49,823 nucleotides of DNA from Chromera velia. Lineage: Eukaryota; Sar; Chromeraceae. The DNA is taken from positions 132,324 to 182,146 of the forward strand of contig JAHBMJ010001549.1 in the NCBI GenBank assembly GCA_018398765.1, given 5' to 3'. A program made the translations under genes and the position numbers. Within the stretch, counting starts at the first letter, position 1. Each line of letters begins with the position of its first letter. The notes beneath the pieces were generated by a model, which made no database searches, was not told the origin of the DNA, and was given only the letters and a program-made list of their open reading frames with translations. This document shows positions 1 through 11,967 of this stretch, piece by piece.

Positions 1-261
1 CCACTGCCCAATGCCATGCCCCCGATGCCCACTGCCCACCGTTCGTTCTGCAAGATCTCCACTGTGGCGGCAGAGGACGCCATCTCCTCCAGAGAGTCAT
101 GCAGATTCTTCCTGAGAACAAACAAGAAAGAAAGAAAGAAAGAACACCGGCGGCACAGAGAAGGAAGAGAAAACAGCGAAAGACACTCGTCTTTTTTGCA
201 AATGTGAAAAACACGCACCAGCGCGCGCGCGCACACACTCACTCACACACACACACACACA

Positions 262-300
<39 letters not shown>

Positions 301-2519
301 CACACACACACACACACACACCCTCACTGGCCGGACCCCAGCAAAAGCAGGAGAGGACAACAAAAAAACACAAACGACCCCTTCCCTCTTTCTTGCACCG
401 CCCGCCCGCCTGCCATGCATTTCACTCACCTGAATTTGTTCGCAAGGAGAGAGGGGACGTCGCTCGTCGTTACGAAAGCATATCCCCCCATCAGGGCCAC
501 CCGTCTCCTTCCGACAAGAGAGAGAGCCTCCTCGAACGGCACTCTGCAAAGAACAGAACAGGACAGAACGGAAAAGAAGAGAGTAGAAAGAAACACAAAA
601 AAAACATTTTATCATTCTGGCACTTTCACACATACCCTCAAACTGCTTCCTGCCCCTCTGAATAACGGCGTAGCTCTGGGGGAGTGCATCATATTTCCAT
701 ATGTGAGAGAGATTCACGCACCAGTCGAATTAAAAAAAGGGGGGTCAAATGAGAAAGCAGTTGCTGAAAAAACGGCTCAAGTGCATGGCACATTTGTTCA
801 GCTGAGCGAAGAACAGAGGTTGCCCCCGCTGTGCACTCAGAAATTGATGACTTGAGTCAGAATGGAGCACAGAACAGTCTGTTCGGTTTTTCAGTTTTCT
901 GCAGGCAGCTGACCGAAGCAATTCCGTTTCCCCAAGGTAGTAGTTAGCCAGGTCCTCTCGCCCTGCACGGACAGACATAGACAAAACAAACATAGACACA
1001 CACGCTCTCTCTCTCTCTCGCTCGTTCTTCGTACGCACACACACTCACACACTCACACGCACACACGCACACACCCACACACGCGCACACACAGAGTCAA
1101 AAAGAGAAAGAGAAAAGAAAAGACGTTCAGTCACGCCAGACGAGAAAAGAAGAGAGACAGAAGAAAAGCTTAACGACTGGTGCGACAGACTTAGAGACTC
1201 CCCAGAAAAGAAGAGAAGAGAAAAAAAGAGAAGCATAGAAAAAGAAGTTCCGCATGTTCTTTTTCGCCTTCGCTTTCACTCGCTCTGTCTCCCCCCCCCT
1301 CCTCTCTCTCACGCACTCTCTCCCCTCTCACAGTGTTTCTTCCTGATTTCCTCCTTTTATTCTTTCTCCGGTTTCTTTTCCTTCCCTTCCTCCGCTTTTC
1401 CTCTCTTGGTCGTCAGATTTGGGGGACTATGACTGACTGACTGACTTTTGGACCTAAAATACTGCTCGGGATTGGCAATCGTCTCGTGATCTGATCCCAC
1501 TAGCTCGGTCAGCATGTCTCTCTGCGTCTCTGGGTTCGCTTTGTCGAGTCTGTAGTGAAACAAGCGGGTCTCCTGCAATGAGTCGCAATCAAGCGCACAC
1601 GAAAGAAAGAAACAGAGACAGTAAGAGAAAGAAAGAAAGCACAGGGGGAGAGGGCGGGAAGAGGTAAAGAACCTTCGTCAGACAGATGAGATGTGTTGAG
1701 AGGAGGCGAGAGGGTTGTGCGACTTCTCCAGAGCATGAGGGCCGACAGCGGAAGCAAGGCGGGGTGGCCATCATTGAGCGAGTACGAACGGTCGGGGTGA
1801 GAGGAGTTTGAGGAGGGCCAAGGTAAGGGTACGAACGAGCCAATTAGTGTGATCGGATTTGGCCATTCGGGCTGAGTAGAAAAAAAATAAAACAGAAGAC
1901 ACAGTGACTGTGTTAAGGTCCTAATGATTCACCGATCACTCCCTTTTCAGATTCAGTTACCTCCTTTTTCTCGTTTCTCCTTGCCTATTCACCCTCTTTC
2001 TCTTTCTCTCTGGCGGATTCGACAGACCTGAGTGACAAGCCACTCGCGCGCTTCCTGAGATTTGCAGTAAGCGAGACGGAGGATAAAGTGGGAGAGTCCG
2101 TCTCTCTCTTCGATCATCTCCTCGTTCAAGATGGCCCCCCTGTCGATGCCATCCATCGGGTCGTCTCCGTCTCCACTCGCTGTGCCATACTCTAGACGGT
2201 GTTTCCGTAAAATCTCTCTGAGGGCAGATTCACTCTTTGGATTGTTCAGAATGGACTGCAACGTCTGGTCTCCCATGCTTCTTCCATAAATCGTGTGCAA
2301 CACCGCAAGACGTGCCGTGGCCAATTCCTCCAATTCGCGAATTCGAAGGAAATCTTTGCCACTGAAAAGAAGTGGGGGTCGAGTGTAGGTGCCAAGTACC
2401 AAGTGGCTGTACCCTTTTCCCGCACCAAATTGCCTCCGAACCCCCTGCTCTGTCGCGGCCCCCCCAAGCGATCCGAAGTTTTGCTTTCCTCCCTCGCCGC
2501 CTCTGTTGACATTCAGCAT
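1..2519 (-). CDS. PRIM2: DNA primase large subunit (5' part, cut by window edge)
   Basis: The large subunit of eukaryotic primase supports RNA primer synthesis in the DNA polymerase alpha-primase complex in the nucleus. Exons (minus strand) are 2028-2519, 1454-1572, 430-543 and about 40-111 or beyond the left edge; the first three joins keep frame (phases 0, 2, 2). Exon 1 carries HLVLGTYTRPPLLF and DGLSHFILRLAYCKSQEA, the latter very close to the family's SHFILRLAYC signature. Exon 2 has ETRLFHYRLDK and exon 3 has RVPFEEALSLVGRRRVAL plus GGYAFV, all in family order. The C-terminal iron-sulfur domain lies outside the window. The start at 2517-2519 is the first ATG of the open frame. The exon 2 donor (GTCCAA) is weak, but only it restores the family sequence across the join. 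Introns hold CA/GA microsatellites. The family call is firm; the last exon's end is not, since a GTGGGC donor near 39 could end it. Confidence 0.9.
239..321. repeat. CA/GA compound microsatellite
   Basis: Runs of CA, then GA, then CA again lie inside the last visible PRIM2 intron. Similar runs lie in the earlier intron near 1000-1095. Long translations across them are artefacts. Confidence 0.95.
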
Positions 2520-3576
2520 CTTTTTGTTGTCTGCGTCCTACTCTCCAGCAAAAAGCCTCAGAGGGGGTGATAAGCTTTTAGAAAAAAGGGGGGGACGCAG
2601 TCCAATCAGGAACAAAGAGGCACGGGGGTCCGCTGTCTGGCTCTTGGAATAAATCAGTCGAACTCGATGCAGTCGGAAAAAAATCTTGTCCGACGTACAG
2701 CTACAGGAAGAAAGGCGTCCCGTCTCCTTTGTAGGGAACTTCTCTTGCGTCTGGTTCTACCTATCAAGACCCACCTTTATTTATGCAGAGACGTCTGCTT
2801 GAAATATCGGCAATGTATGGAGGATCTTGGACTGCCAAATTGAAGGCACAAGCTGGCACGGCCGGATTTATGGGATCGAAGATCGATGTGATTGAAGGAT
2901 ATTGAAGGATCGATCCGATCGACTGCATGCATGACATCGATCGATCATCGATCGACTGACGCGCGCGTGCATGCGCGAAAGATTTCTGCATGCGCGCGCG
3001 CAAAACGTGCGCGTGCACTCACTTTTTAACCGATACAATCCGATACAGCCATGTACACTGAGGCGTCGTATCGGTGTGCATGCTATACTGGAATACACCG
3101 AACCATTGAAATATGTGCATAGAGTCGGACCATAGACAGAGAAGAGAAACAAGAAGCGCGCTGACAACACAGAAACGGCACCCTGTGGAAGTACATTCCA
3201 TCGCGCCGCTATCCAGAGTTTAGCAGGACACAAACGAACGTAACCCTGGACACATCAGAGGCGTGGAAGCGTCACATCCTCTTATTTTGGTTACCCCTTT
3301 GGCACCACTGGCAGCATCACAAGCAAGCGAGGGGTAAATGGGAGCTTGAAGGGTCCCAGGGGACCTCAGTGCTTTCTCTTCCTCTTCTGATCGGACCTGT
3401 CGACTCAGACGGAACCAAAGAGAGAGAGCACATATCTTTTGACAGACGGAAAGAGAGTGCACAAACTTTCCTAGAAGGCGCCGAATTGACTGACCCATCA
3501 ACTGACTGACTGACTTGCTGACTAACTGCCTTACAGACCTACATATCCCAAGATCGTAAGAAAGAAACTCGCAACC
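2520..3576. promoter_or_regulatory. Divergent intergenic region between PRIM2 and the secreted-protein gene
   Basis: The two genes point away from each other, so this kilobase should hold both promoters. No convincing gene is seen in it. At 2876-3020 there is a dense cluster of ATCGATCG-type palindromes, CGCG runs and several TGCATGC motifs; another GTGCATGC lies near 3076. TGCATGC is the kind of site bound by ApiAP2 factors in apicomplexans and relatives, but binding here is only inferred. Confidence 0.5.
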
Positions 3577-6500
3577 ATGCCAAAGCCACTTCCCTTACAG
3601 AGTCCGTGCCCTCGGACGACCTCTTCGGGTCACGTTCTTCTCATTCTCTTTGTCATGTGCATCACCACTCCTCGGGCCCAGGCAAAGAAGTCATTCGTTC
3701 CTGTCACACTTCCTGACCCTGGCAAAATCCCTGAATCCGCAACTGACACTGAGAGGAACCCCACATTCTTTTATGGACGGTGGGCCCCACCTGCCCCTTC
3801 TGCAAACACGCCGCAGTCCGGTGAAGAAGTGTCGAGTGGGAGAGACGTGAGGGTCTTTGCAGACCTGCCATCTGAGGCGGAGGCCCAGTCTGTGTTTGTG
3901 GACCAGCAAGGAGCACCATCACCTTTCACTGTCCCATTCCACTCTGTGCAGCGTGAAGGCATGGTGGAAGCCCCGGTTCAACAACAGACAGACCAGATTG
4001 AACAGGCCCCGGCTGCAGTCACTCCTTCTCGGGAGGTGGGGGCCTATCAACCTGGAGAAGAGGCCCCGGCGTTCGCTCTTCCTCCCTCTCCATTCCATCA
4101 AAGGGACGTCCCCGAAGCACGGGAGCTTTATCAATCCTCTCCTCAGTCTGCCTTCTCTCCCTCTGCTGTTTCCTTTGTGAAGCAGAGAGAGGGAGAAGAA
4201 GAGGGACAGAGCAGAAGAATGGCACGACAGGGGGAAGCAAAAAAGGCTGTCGCCATTATGGGCCCATTTCTAAGCCCTCAGCCTCACCATTCAGCGTCCC
4301 CCACTGGGCCTTTTATCGTGTCTGCCGATGAACCCCCGCCCTCGACCAACAACGTGATCTACGTCAGAGAACCCCCCCGCACTCACGTGGTCTTCATCCC
4401 ACGCGACCCCACACCCCCTTCCCCCAGCCTGAAACTCCATCAATTTCCCATGCCGATGTCGGTGTCAGTCACCACCACTCCCTCTCCCCTTCCCTCGGTG
4501 TCTGTGATGACGGGCCCCGAGGGAGCAGACTTGAGGGAGTATGAGGTGAAAAGACTCGACAGCCCGCACCAGGTGCCCGACGGCACAATGAACCACACGA
4601 CCGTCATCACGTCGACCTCTCGAGGATCCCCCTGGGGAGGCCGCCCTGGGATCACCACAGTGACGCACATTCGCAGAGCAGTTCCTGTGCGGCTGGTCAG
4701 AAGGCCCGTTCACCCCGATTTCACGGTCCTCGTAGGGAGCCGCAGACCTCCGAACTACGGTCAGTGATGTTGATCAAGCTGCAATTCTGAATTCTTGATA
4801 GTGACAGGCGATTTGCGTAGCATTTTCAGAAAATCTATTCCTGGTTGCCCGCCGCAGATAATGACGGTGATCAAATCTGCCAGGGGTTGAAGTCAAGTAC
4901 GTGCCAGACTGCCCATCCCACTGTTGAATGCCGAAACATTGCAGACTGGGCGAAAGGCTTACTGACTCATATTCTCTCCCCTCGTTTTAGCCCAGAGGAT
5001 TGAATTCGAGGGAGGAAAAACGCAGCGAGGGATTGACAGCCTTTTCGTCTTTCTGTTTTCCCAGCGACTTCCCTGTGTGCATTCCTCAATTTGATTTTCC
5101 CCTCTCTCTTTTTTTATGGCTCTATGGTATGCCTGGGTTTGGTACTGGTTTTCTGTCAGAATATGTGAAGGAGGTTTTGAGGTAAGGAGAAAGAGGGGGG
5201 CAAGAGAAGTGCAAGTAAGAAAGAAAGAATGGAAGGGACATAGAAGAAAGGGGAAAGGAATCAATGGACATGAAAAAAGGAAGGCACGTGCGTGGAATCT
5301 GCAAAGAGATTCAAGACAACAAAAACCCAGGTGCGTTTGTTTGTTCTCTATGGACACTCACTCACTCCGGGTAGCTGTTTTCCTTCCTTCCTGTTCGCAT
5401 GCAGGCCGTCCGCAGCTTCCCCCTGGACTGACAACGCTGATGCACAAGCAGCGACAGAATGACATTTCACAGAGAAGAAAGATGTACAAACCGGACTCTA
5501 ACGCCACAGGGAGAGAAGCACCCAAGTCACATTCACGGAGCGCTTCAGAGCCAACACCGGAACGCCCTCCAAGCCCAAGCCCGATGAGACGGAGGAGGGC
5601 ACGAAGGCCTCGAAGTGAGCAAGCCAGGGACCTCGACGGACTGAGAGGGAGACCCGAAAATGAGGAAGAAGAGTTTGACAGCGCAACATCGAGAAGGTTT
5701 CGCAAGCGCGCTGCAGCAAGTAGCAGTCGTGCCGGTTCTCCTCTTGCTTCATTTGAGGCCCCACCCATGGAGGAATCTTCCTCATTGAAGTTGAAAGGTC
5801 TTGCCACAGACGCAGATGCAGACATCGACACGGGGGCAGACGTCACTCTTCCGTTGACCCTCGAGATAGAAGTAGACAACTTAAAGCTCCACGTCCACAA
5901 AAAGAAGGGGGGAGGCCTGACGGTGGACCCCGACACAAGTCAATTCGTGGTGCATGCCAAGGCAAAGGTCGGAGAGTCCTCAGAGACCAAAAAGGCCACT
6001 GGTGAGTCAGGTGAAGAGCACCATGCTCTCAAATCTGCAGCAGCCGCTTCCGCTTCCTCAGGTCCCGCCCCTCCTCCTCCCGCCCCTGCAGAAGAGGCAG
6101 AAGCAGACAAGCTTGTTGCTCCGATGACACCTCCTCCTTCGCCTGACGAGCCAAAACCCGATCAGGAAACTCCAGAACCTGAACCCCAACCAGACAAGCG
6201 ACGCGACATATTCACAAAGGCTCAAGAAAAAGCAGCAGAGAAAGCGGGCGATCTACTGGCGAAGGCAAAAGAGAAGGCTGAGAATGAAAGTAGGGAAACA
6301 GCAGAACCCACAGAAGAGGCTCCCAAACCGCAAGAAGAAGAAGGAGCTCCCAAACCTCCAACCGAAGAGACACCAAAACTGCCCGAGGGACCCCCTTCAT
6401 CTCCCCCTCCCACGAATGATGAGACTGCCAGCCCTCCCGCTCCTTCCCCCACTACACCCGATTCCCCCCCCTCAGGTCAAGACAGCGAGACTGACACAGG

Positions 6501-7176
6501 CCCCCTCTACGAGCACGATCTGATGGACGCGCTTAAGAAAGATCTTGACAGAGAAAAAGAAAAAGAGAAGGCACTACAAGCAGAACAGTCCAAAGAGAAG
6601 GAGCTTCAGGACACACCCCCTCTCCCCACCCCCGCGAACACCGAAGGAGAACATGACTCTCCCCCTGCTCCACGCTTCGACACACCCGATTTCCCCGAAT
6701 CCCACCACCACGAAGCGAAACCTGACAATCCCACACACGCAACGAATCCGCAAGACGACTTAGCAAAGACCTCTCTTCCTTCAGGAGGCCCCCTGAGTGA
6801 CCACCTCTCCTCTCCCCCCGACGCCCCGGAGCCGTCAACAGAGTCACCCAAACACGACACCGCGCCTCCTCCTGGCACAGCTGCAACAACCTCGGCCGAA
6901 AATCCCTACGAGCAGCTTCAGCCATTTGAGCCTACATTCATTCAACAAACCCGACTGTCGCACTACCCTCACGCCTATGTCACCTACACCCCCAACCAGG
7001 AGCCGCACCTCCACGCACAAAGAGAGACTCGAGGACAGGTACTGCAGCGGAGAGCAGTGGCACACTCCCTGACTCCTGTATTCGGGAGAGCTGGACACGC
7101 GATGAGTCCAAAAGCAATGTCGCTGCAATATCTTCCCGCAGCTTCGGGATCCTATCCACACTTCGCAGAAGAGTAG
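3577..7176 (+). CDS. Predicted secreted proline-rich protein, unknown function
   Basis: I do not recognise this protein. Two exons, 3577-4759 and 5405-7176, join in phase (GTCAGT donor; acceptor ending CGCATGCAG) to give about 984 residues. The start has a favourable context (ACC before ATG) and is followed by a signal peptide: a hydrophobic stretch near residues 19-31 and a likely cleavage after AQA (about residue 36). The mature protein is rich in proline, glutamate and serine and looks disordered. In the second exon there is a short arginine-rich patch (MRRRRARRPRS), a possible beta segment (LTLEIEVDNLKLHV), a charged alanine/lysine helix (EKAAEKAGDLLAKAKEKAE) and long Pro/Glu/Lys stretches. 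The C-terminal 80 or so residues are less biased and rich in His and Tyr. No enzyme motif is visible. A surface, wall or secreted matrix protein is a guess. Splitting into two genes is less likely because the phases match. An AATAAA-like signal lies near 7289. Confidence 0.72.
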
Positions 7177-8633
7177 CCACACGAAGATAATTAACTTGAA
7201 TGACAAAAGCGGGAGATACAAACTTGAAGAGACACCTTGAGGTAGCCCCAGCACACAAGACGAAGACACATAGACAAGCTGCTCGGAAAAATAAAGCAAC
7301 TCAACAAGAGATGAAAAAAAAAATGCAAAGAAAAAACTAATACTTGCCATCTTAGGTTCAAAAAATCAGAAAAAGGAGTGTAAAAAGGTCTTTTCGATCG
7401 GTAAAGCTTTTACGACATGTAATTTTTGCTAGGATTTTCGACATGTGAAATCTTCAAGATCGATTACATACGTTCCTAGATACGTTCTAAATTGATTTCA
7501 ATGACATACAGGCACGACCTCCCTGAACCTAACTACCACTTCAAAGTTCAAGCCGCATTTTTGGATGAGCTTGAAAGTCCGCGCTGCAGGCATGGATTAT
7601 TTACAGTATCTTAAAAACCAAAGCCGCATATCTGAACGGTGTCTTGACTGTCTACACCGCAGGTGTAGACGGTCTCTTAAAAAACAATGCCGCAGATAGA
7701 GATCATCTTGATTATATTTTTTCAAGTGACACTCAGGTTCAGGGAGGTTACAGTCACTTGGGACTTCAAAATACTTCAAAGTCTTCCAAAAACTATATTT
7801 GTTAGGGTTATGGTTAAGATTCATTTATAGTTGTTACCAATTGGATTACTACAGTAGAGGGAAATTTTTTGAACCGCCTAAGAGGGTAAGACCGTCTTAG
7901 TTGCCCCTAAGCGTCGGCTAAAGAAAAAAAAAAAGAAAAAAAGTAAGCGATCAGAGGAGATTTTTTTTTTTTTTCTTTCTTTTCTACTTTTTTCTAGACT
8001 TTTTTCCCGTAAACAACACTTAACAACAGTTGTGCAACATATGAGCAACACTTGTGTAACATGCACCTGAACAACAGTTGTTTGACCGAAAAAGAAAAAC
8101 AAAAAAGAAAAAAAGTAAAGGGTTTGGGGCGATCTTTTTTTTTTTTTTTCTTTAGCCGACGCCTAGAGTTGCCCAAATGTCTAGCAAATTTTAGTTACTA
8201 CTTGTCTAATAACCAAAAACCTCTTAAAAAAGGCCGGCAGCCAGGCTAGTAGTTAGTACTCCTAACAACACAATATAATACAATGTACCCTAGAATGTAC
8301 CCCAGTTGCTAGCCCAGTTGGAGCGCTAAACTCCCGCCGGTTCTAGTTCCGGTCCCACTAAATTTTCCCATATTTTTCCTAAGATTTTTTTATCATTATG
8401 ATATGAGCGTAGCTAGCTAAACCTACACTGTGCTGTTAGGAGTAACTACCGGCCCTTCTCAGAAAGCTTTAATTCGGTTACCATCATGTTACCATCAAAT
8501 TGATAACCAAAAATTGGTAACTGGGGAGGTCTGAGAACACTACCGCTACCGCGGGCAGCAAGTGCGTATATTAGAGGTATGCGAGGCCACTCTGTCAGAA
8601 GTCACTTGCTAAATAGTAAAAGAATTGCAAGTA
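7177..8633. other. AT-rich intergenic region
   Basis: No gene is supported. Composition drops to AT-rich immediately after the preceding stop codon. It contains the 260-bp inverted-repeat element at 7907-8166; the rest shows only short open frames. Confidence 0.7.
7907..8166. mobile_element. MITE-like element, copy 1, with 8-bp target duplication
   Basis: The ends are inverted repeats: CTAAGCGTCGGCTAAAG on the left, and CTTTAGCCGACGCCTAG on the right, which is its complement with one mismatch. It is flanked by a perfect 8-bp direct repeat AGTTGCCC (7899-7906 and 8167-8174), the footprint of a cut-and-paste DNA transposon. The interior has A-rich and T-rich tracts and several ACAACAGTTGT/ACAACACTTGT subterminal motifs, with no coding capacity. 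A related copy lies at 40437-40689. An 8-bp duplication fits hAT-type transposases, but the terminal bases do not settle the family. Confidence 0.88.
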
Positions 8634-9440
8634 ACGACCTCAACTACCTATGAGCTCTCTATATCTTCCCACGACGTTGCCTTTTCCGTTAGCCTAAGGA
8701 GCGGCTGATTGTCATTCCGTCTATCTGAGTGCTGCTGCTGCCTCTGCCTCTCCCTCAATGCTCACTCTTCACACCTCTCCTCTGGTGCCCCGTAGGCACC
8801 CGCTGGCTGCCAGTGCTCTGTGGTGCACTGCCTGCATTCTTGCCTTCATGTATGTGCACACCTGCCCATATGTTCTATCCCACTTCAGACTCACAAGATG
8901 CGCTACAGTAACCTTCTTTAAGAACATTTCGGCATCTTTTTTGAGGGCTCTATCTACACTGCTGATGAGGGGCGTGAAATCGTAATCATACCCCTTGTCC
9001 CTGCACGGCTCGGCATATACTGCTCCTTTTCCCTCGTGGCTGACTGGGTGAGAACTTTCTGCCAATCACCCTGTGCATAGGAGGCGGCGTCGTCTGCTTC
9101 TCGCGGGACCATACTGAGCCATCCCAAGTGTTGCTTTGCCTTTGCGTCTCTGACTGCTCTCCTCTGCTCCCCCGTCACCCCCGGAACTTCCGTTTCTTTC
9201 ACCCTCTCCCATCTCTTTTTCTTCTCCGCCCTCTTCCTCTGGCTGTGCTCTTTACGGGCCTCCTTCCTTTCCTCTCTTTCTTTTTCCTCCTCTACCTCTC
9301 TTCGGAATCCTTCTTGAATGGCCTGTATGAGCAGCTTGAGATATTGTTCTCTGGTTGTTGCTTGAGACGTCGCTCTCGCTTCCCCCGCTTCTGTCGATTT
9401 TGGGATTGTCAATCCCCATCCCCCCCAGTCTAACTGGCAC
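8634..9440 (-). pseudogene. Degenerate C-terminal part of a LINE-type reverse-transcriptase ORF
   Basis: Read on the minus strand, the pieces resemble the tail of a retroelement polyprotein: LPVRLGGMGIDNP near the 5' end, then a helix-rich segment (TSQATTREQYLKLLIQAIQ), a lysine/glutamate-rich linker and HLGWLSMVP. After a frame change come TPLISSVDRALKKDAEMFL and YGQVCTYMKARMQ...CLRGTR, close in form to the Tyr...Arg...CLRGSR endings common in such proteins. At least two frame changes and stops break it, so it is a remnant. The part 8634-9095 is repeated in inverted orientation at 10275-10719. The family is inferred from motif style and no polymerase active site is present. Confidence 0.6.
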
Positions 9441-10274
9441 TACACTGACCTCTCGTATCCATTGCTCTGCGGCGGTAATGTGGCCGTATCTAGCCCTAGA
9501 TCTGCCCGCAAATATATTGAATCAGGATTTAATATAGGAGAAATGTAGCTTTAAAAACTGTGTACAACGTAAAAAAGATCATTTTTAAACTTGTTTTGTC
9601 TAAGTTGCTTCTGGTTGCTTCTATAATATCAAAAACTTGACTAAACTTGACTTTAAGTTACAGATATTATAGATATAAAAAAACTTTGCAATAAATGTAT
9701 CTTTAATACTCAGAGGTTAATACTTGATTTACTCACTAGTTTGTTTAGTTTAAACGAACAATTACCACTGTTTTGGTTACCAAAATAACGGTAATCAATG
9801 TGAGACTCATCATGAGTCTGCATCATTACCATAAGTACGAAAATGGTTACCAAACGGCCTAATAGCCACCTAGGTAACCAAACTAAGTCAGTTATTCCTA
9901 ACAACAGAGTGTAGCTAAACCTTAAAACCTACTCGTTACAGACTGAAAAAAATAATTATAAATTTTTTATATATAATAAATTTTTGGATAAGATTTTTTT
10001 TTATAATAAAATCAATTATTCTAGTAGTGCAACACGCCCTCAATTGCAAGGGGGGGGGACATGTCGGGAGGAGACACAACGAGGTAAACTAGGCGTGGTG
10101 TAACCTTGCAGAGCTGGCGTTCGCATCGGTAGTAGGAAGGGGGGAGCCAGTAGTGAGGGCAGAGGGAGAGGTGCTGGGTTGACCGGCCCTCTACGGGGAC
10201 TTCTCAGTGCGGGGACTCTAGGCAAGGCAGAGGCAGGCAATCCTAGACACAGGGGTGGTTAACACCCAGGCCGC
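9441..10274. other. AT-rich intergenic spacer between the two retroelement remnants
   Basis: No gene is seen. From 9530 to 10020 it is strongly AT-rich with many TTAGTT/GGTTACC-like short repeats. From about 10020 composition turns GC-rich, perhaps further degraded retroelement sequence, but no frame can be followed. Confidence 0.55.
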
Positions 10275-10719
10275 CTCCTATGTATAAGATAACTGGCAGA
10301 AAGTTCTCACCCAGTCAGCCATGGGGGAAAAAAAGTAGTATGCCGAGCCGTGCAGGAACAAGGGATACGATTACGATTTCACGCCCCTCATCAGCAGTGT
10401 AGATGGGGCCCTCGAAAAGGATGCTGAAATGTTCCTAAAGAAGGTTACTGTAGCGCATCTTGTAAGTCTGAAGTGGGATAGGACATACGGGCAGGTGTGC
10501 GCATATACATAAAGGTAAGAATGCAGGCAGCATACTACAAAGCATTGGCAGCCAGCGGATGCCTGCGGGGCACAAAGGGAGAGGTGTAAAGAGTGAGCGT
10601 TGAGGGAGGGGCAGCGGCAGCGGTAGTACTCAGATAGAAGGAGTGATGATCAGCCGCTCCTAACGGAAAAGGCAAGGTCATGGGAAGACATGGAGAGCTC
10701 ATAGGTGGTTGAGGTTGAG
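10275..10719 (+). mobile_element. Second, truncated retroelement remnant (inverted copy of 8634-9095)
   Basis: Sequence from the GCCGCCTCCTATG segment through GTCAGCCATGG, ACGATTTCACGCCCCTCATC and GAGCTCATAGGTGG is the reverse complement of 8634-9095 with scattered differences. A TAG in the copied coding frame and other changes make it non-functional. It ends next to the hAT-like element, whose 8-bp target duplication begins at 10720. Confidence 0.75.
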
Positions 10720-10727
10720 TGTATATT

Positions 10728-11967
10728 TAGTGACCATGTTTGATTTGATTTGATTTGATTTGATTTGATTTAAGGTAGGGCTTAAGCTCAAATCAAATAT
10801 CCAGTCAGGGGGGACCTAGTGTTTAAAGACCTATCAAATACGATCAAATATTTGATCAATATAACTTTCAACCTCAAATATGAAGGTCCCGAAAAAACTT
10901 TTGCAAGTACCGATCCGTCACGCATGCTGATTCAAATGAAAAAACCTAAATCTTGATGGTTTGCTCTAAAAAAAAAACGTTTTGAGCTGTACTGAAATTA
11001 ACGTTTCACCCCTTTTTATTTCATACAGAGGTAAACCAATCAGCTGAACGTTTTTGTGAACAGCTGTGTTGACTTTTCTGGTGCTGGAACATCTTTTACG
11101 GCCCCCTTTTTGAGCGTCTGCAAACATTTTACACCCCGTAAAGTAAAGACATGTCACACAATCCGACAGGGTCGAACGGGAAGAAGGAGGCATTTATTTT
11201 TAGAGCTGGGTACACAAAAAAAATACTATGGTCCGTGCAAAAGGGGGCAAATATGATTTAGTGTCAGGTGAAAATACAAGGAGCCGAGGGGGAAGGAGAA
11301 ACTATTTGTGGCTGTGAGTATGCAGCAGCGGCAACCAGTTCTTTTCAAACCCAACAGCAATAGCAAACGTGCGCACGGTTCTCCGTCTCACCCCGTTGTC
11401 ATCTCTCCGCAACCGAATAGAAGCCCAGGAGCACCCACTCCTAGAAAGCCGAAAAGCCAGAGAAAAAGCTCTCAGCAGCTCCCACCACTGATCGATTCGA
11501 TTTACATTGAAGAAAGTGATTATGAAGAAGAAGAAAAGGAAGTGCCATAAAGCTGACTGATTGTCACCTCAATTTTTGTACGTGCTCTAACTTTATCGTA
11601 TCAACAAAAAGTCATATGTAATTTTAAATCTATTAATTTTATGTTCTTAATCTCTATTAGTACTAGAGTGAGTCTCAGTGACTAGTGTATATATACTGCC
11701 ACACAGGCATAATTTTTTTTACGGAACTAATAATTTATAATTATATATATATTTTTTTAAATTTTTGAAACACACATCAGAAATGTTCTGATAACTATTA
11801 TCATGAGAAAAATGATCACAGTGACAGTAAGTCAGTGACTCAGTGAGCAACCCTAAGAGGTTAACCTCAAATCTTACCTCAAATATCAAATATTTGAGGT
11901 TGAAGCTCAAATTAAATCAAATCAAATCAAATCAAATCAAATATAATCAAATCAAACATGGTCACTA
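10728..11967. mobile_element. hAT-like non-autonomous DNA transposon with inverted ends and 8-bp target duplication
   Basis: The left end begins TAGTGACCATGTTTGATTTG and the right end is the inverse (..CAAACATGGTCACTA). Both ends continue into arrays of the pentamer TGATT (right end: AATCA). A perfect 8-bp direct repeat TGTATATT flanks it (10720-10727 and 11968-11975). The terminal TAGTG fits the loose hAT end pattern (pyrimidine, A, purine, any, G). The interior lacks a recognisable transposase; only an 80-codon frame at 11308 stands out. It probably relies on a transposase from elsewhere in the genome. Confidence 0.85.
11308..11550 (+). CDS. Small basic/acidic ORF inside the hAT-like element
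   Basis: This 80-codon open frame has a plausible protein composition: a basic proline/serine/lysine-rich body and a sharply acidic tail (ESDYEEEEKE). I recognise no domain. Since it lies between the inverted ends it may be the last exon of a degraded transposon gene, a captured exon or chance. Composition is more GC-rich than its surroundings, which is the main support. Confidence 0.3.
   Translation: MAVSMQQRQPVLFKPNSNSKRAHGSPSHPVVISPQPNRSPGAPTPRKPKSQRKSSQQLPPLIDSIYIEESDYEEEEKEVP

Noticed and set aside
99-717. Long opposite-strand frames of His/Thr or Arg/Glu repeats near the left edge
   Set aside because: They cross CA/GA microsatellites and PRIM2 introns and have no coding character.
5116-5404. 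An in-frame upstream start for the second exon of the secreted-protein gene
   Set aside because: The stretch is the pyrimidine- and then purine-rich intron end; the acceptor at 5404 and matching phase make it intronic.
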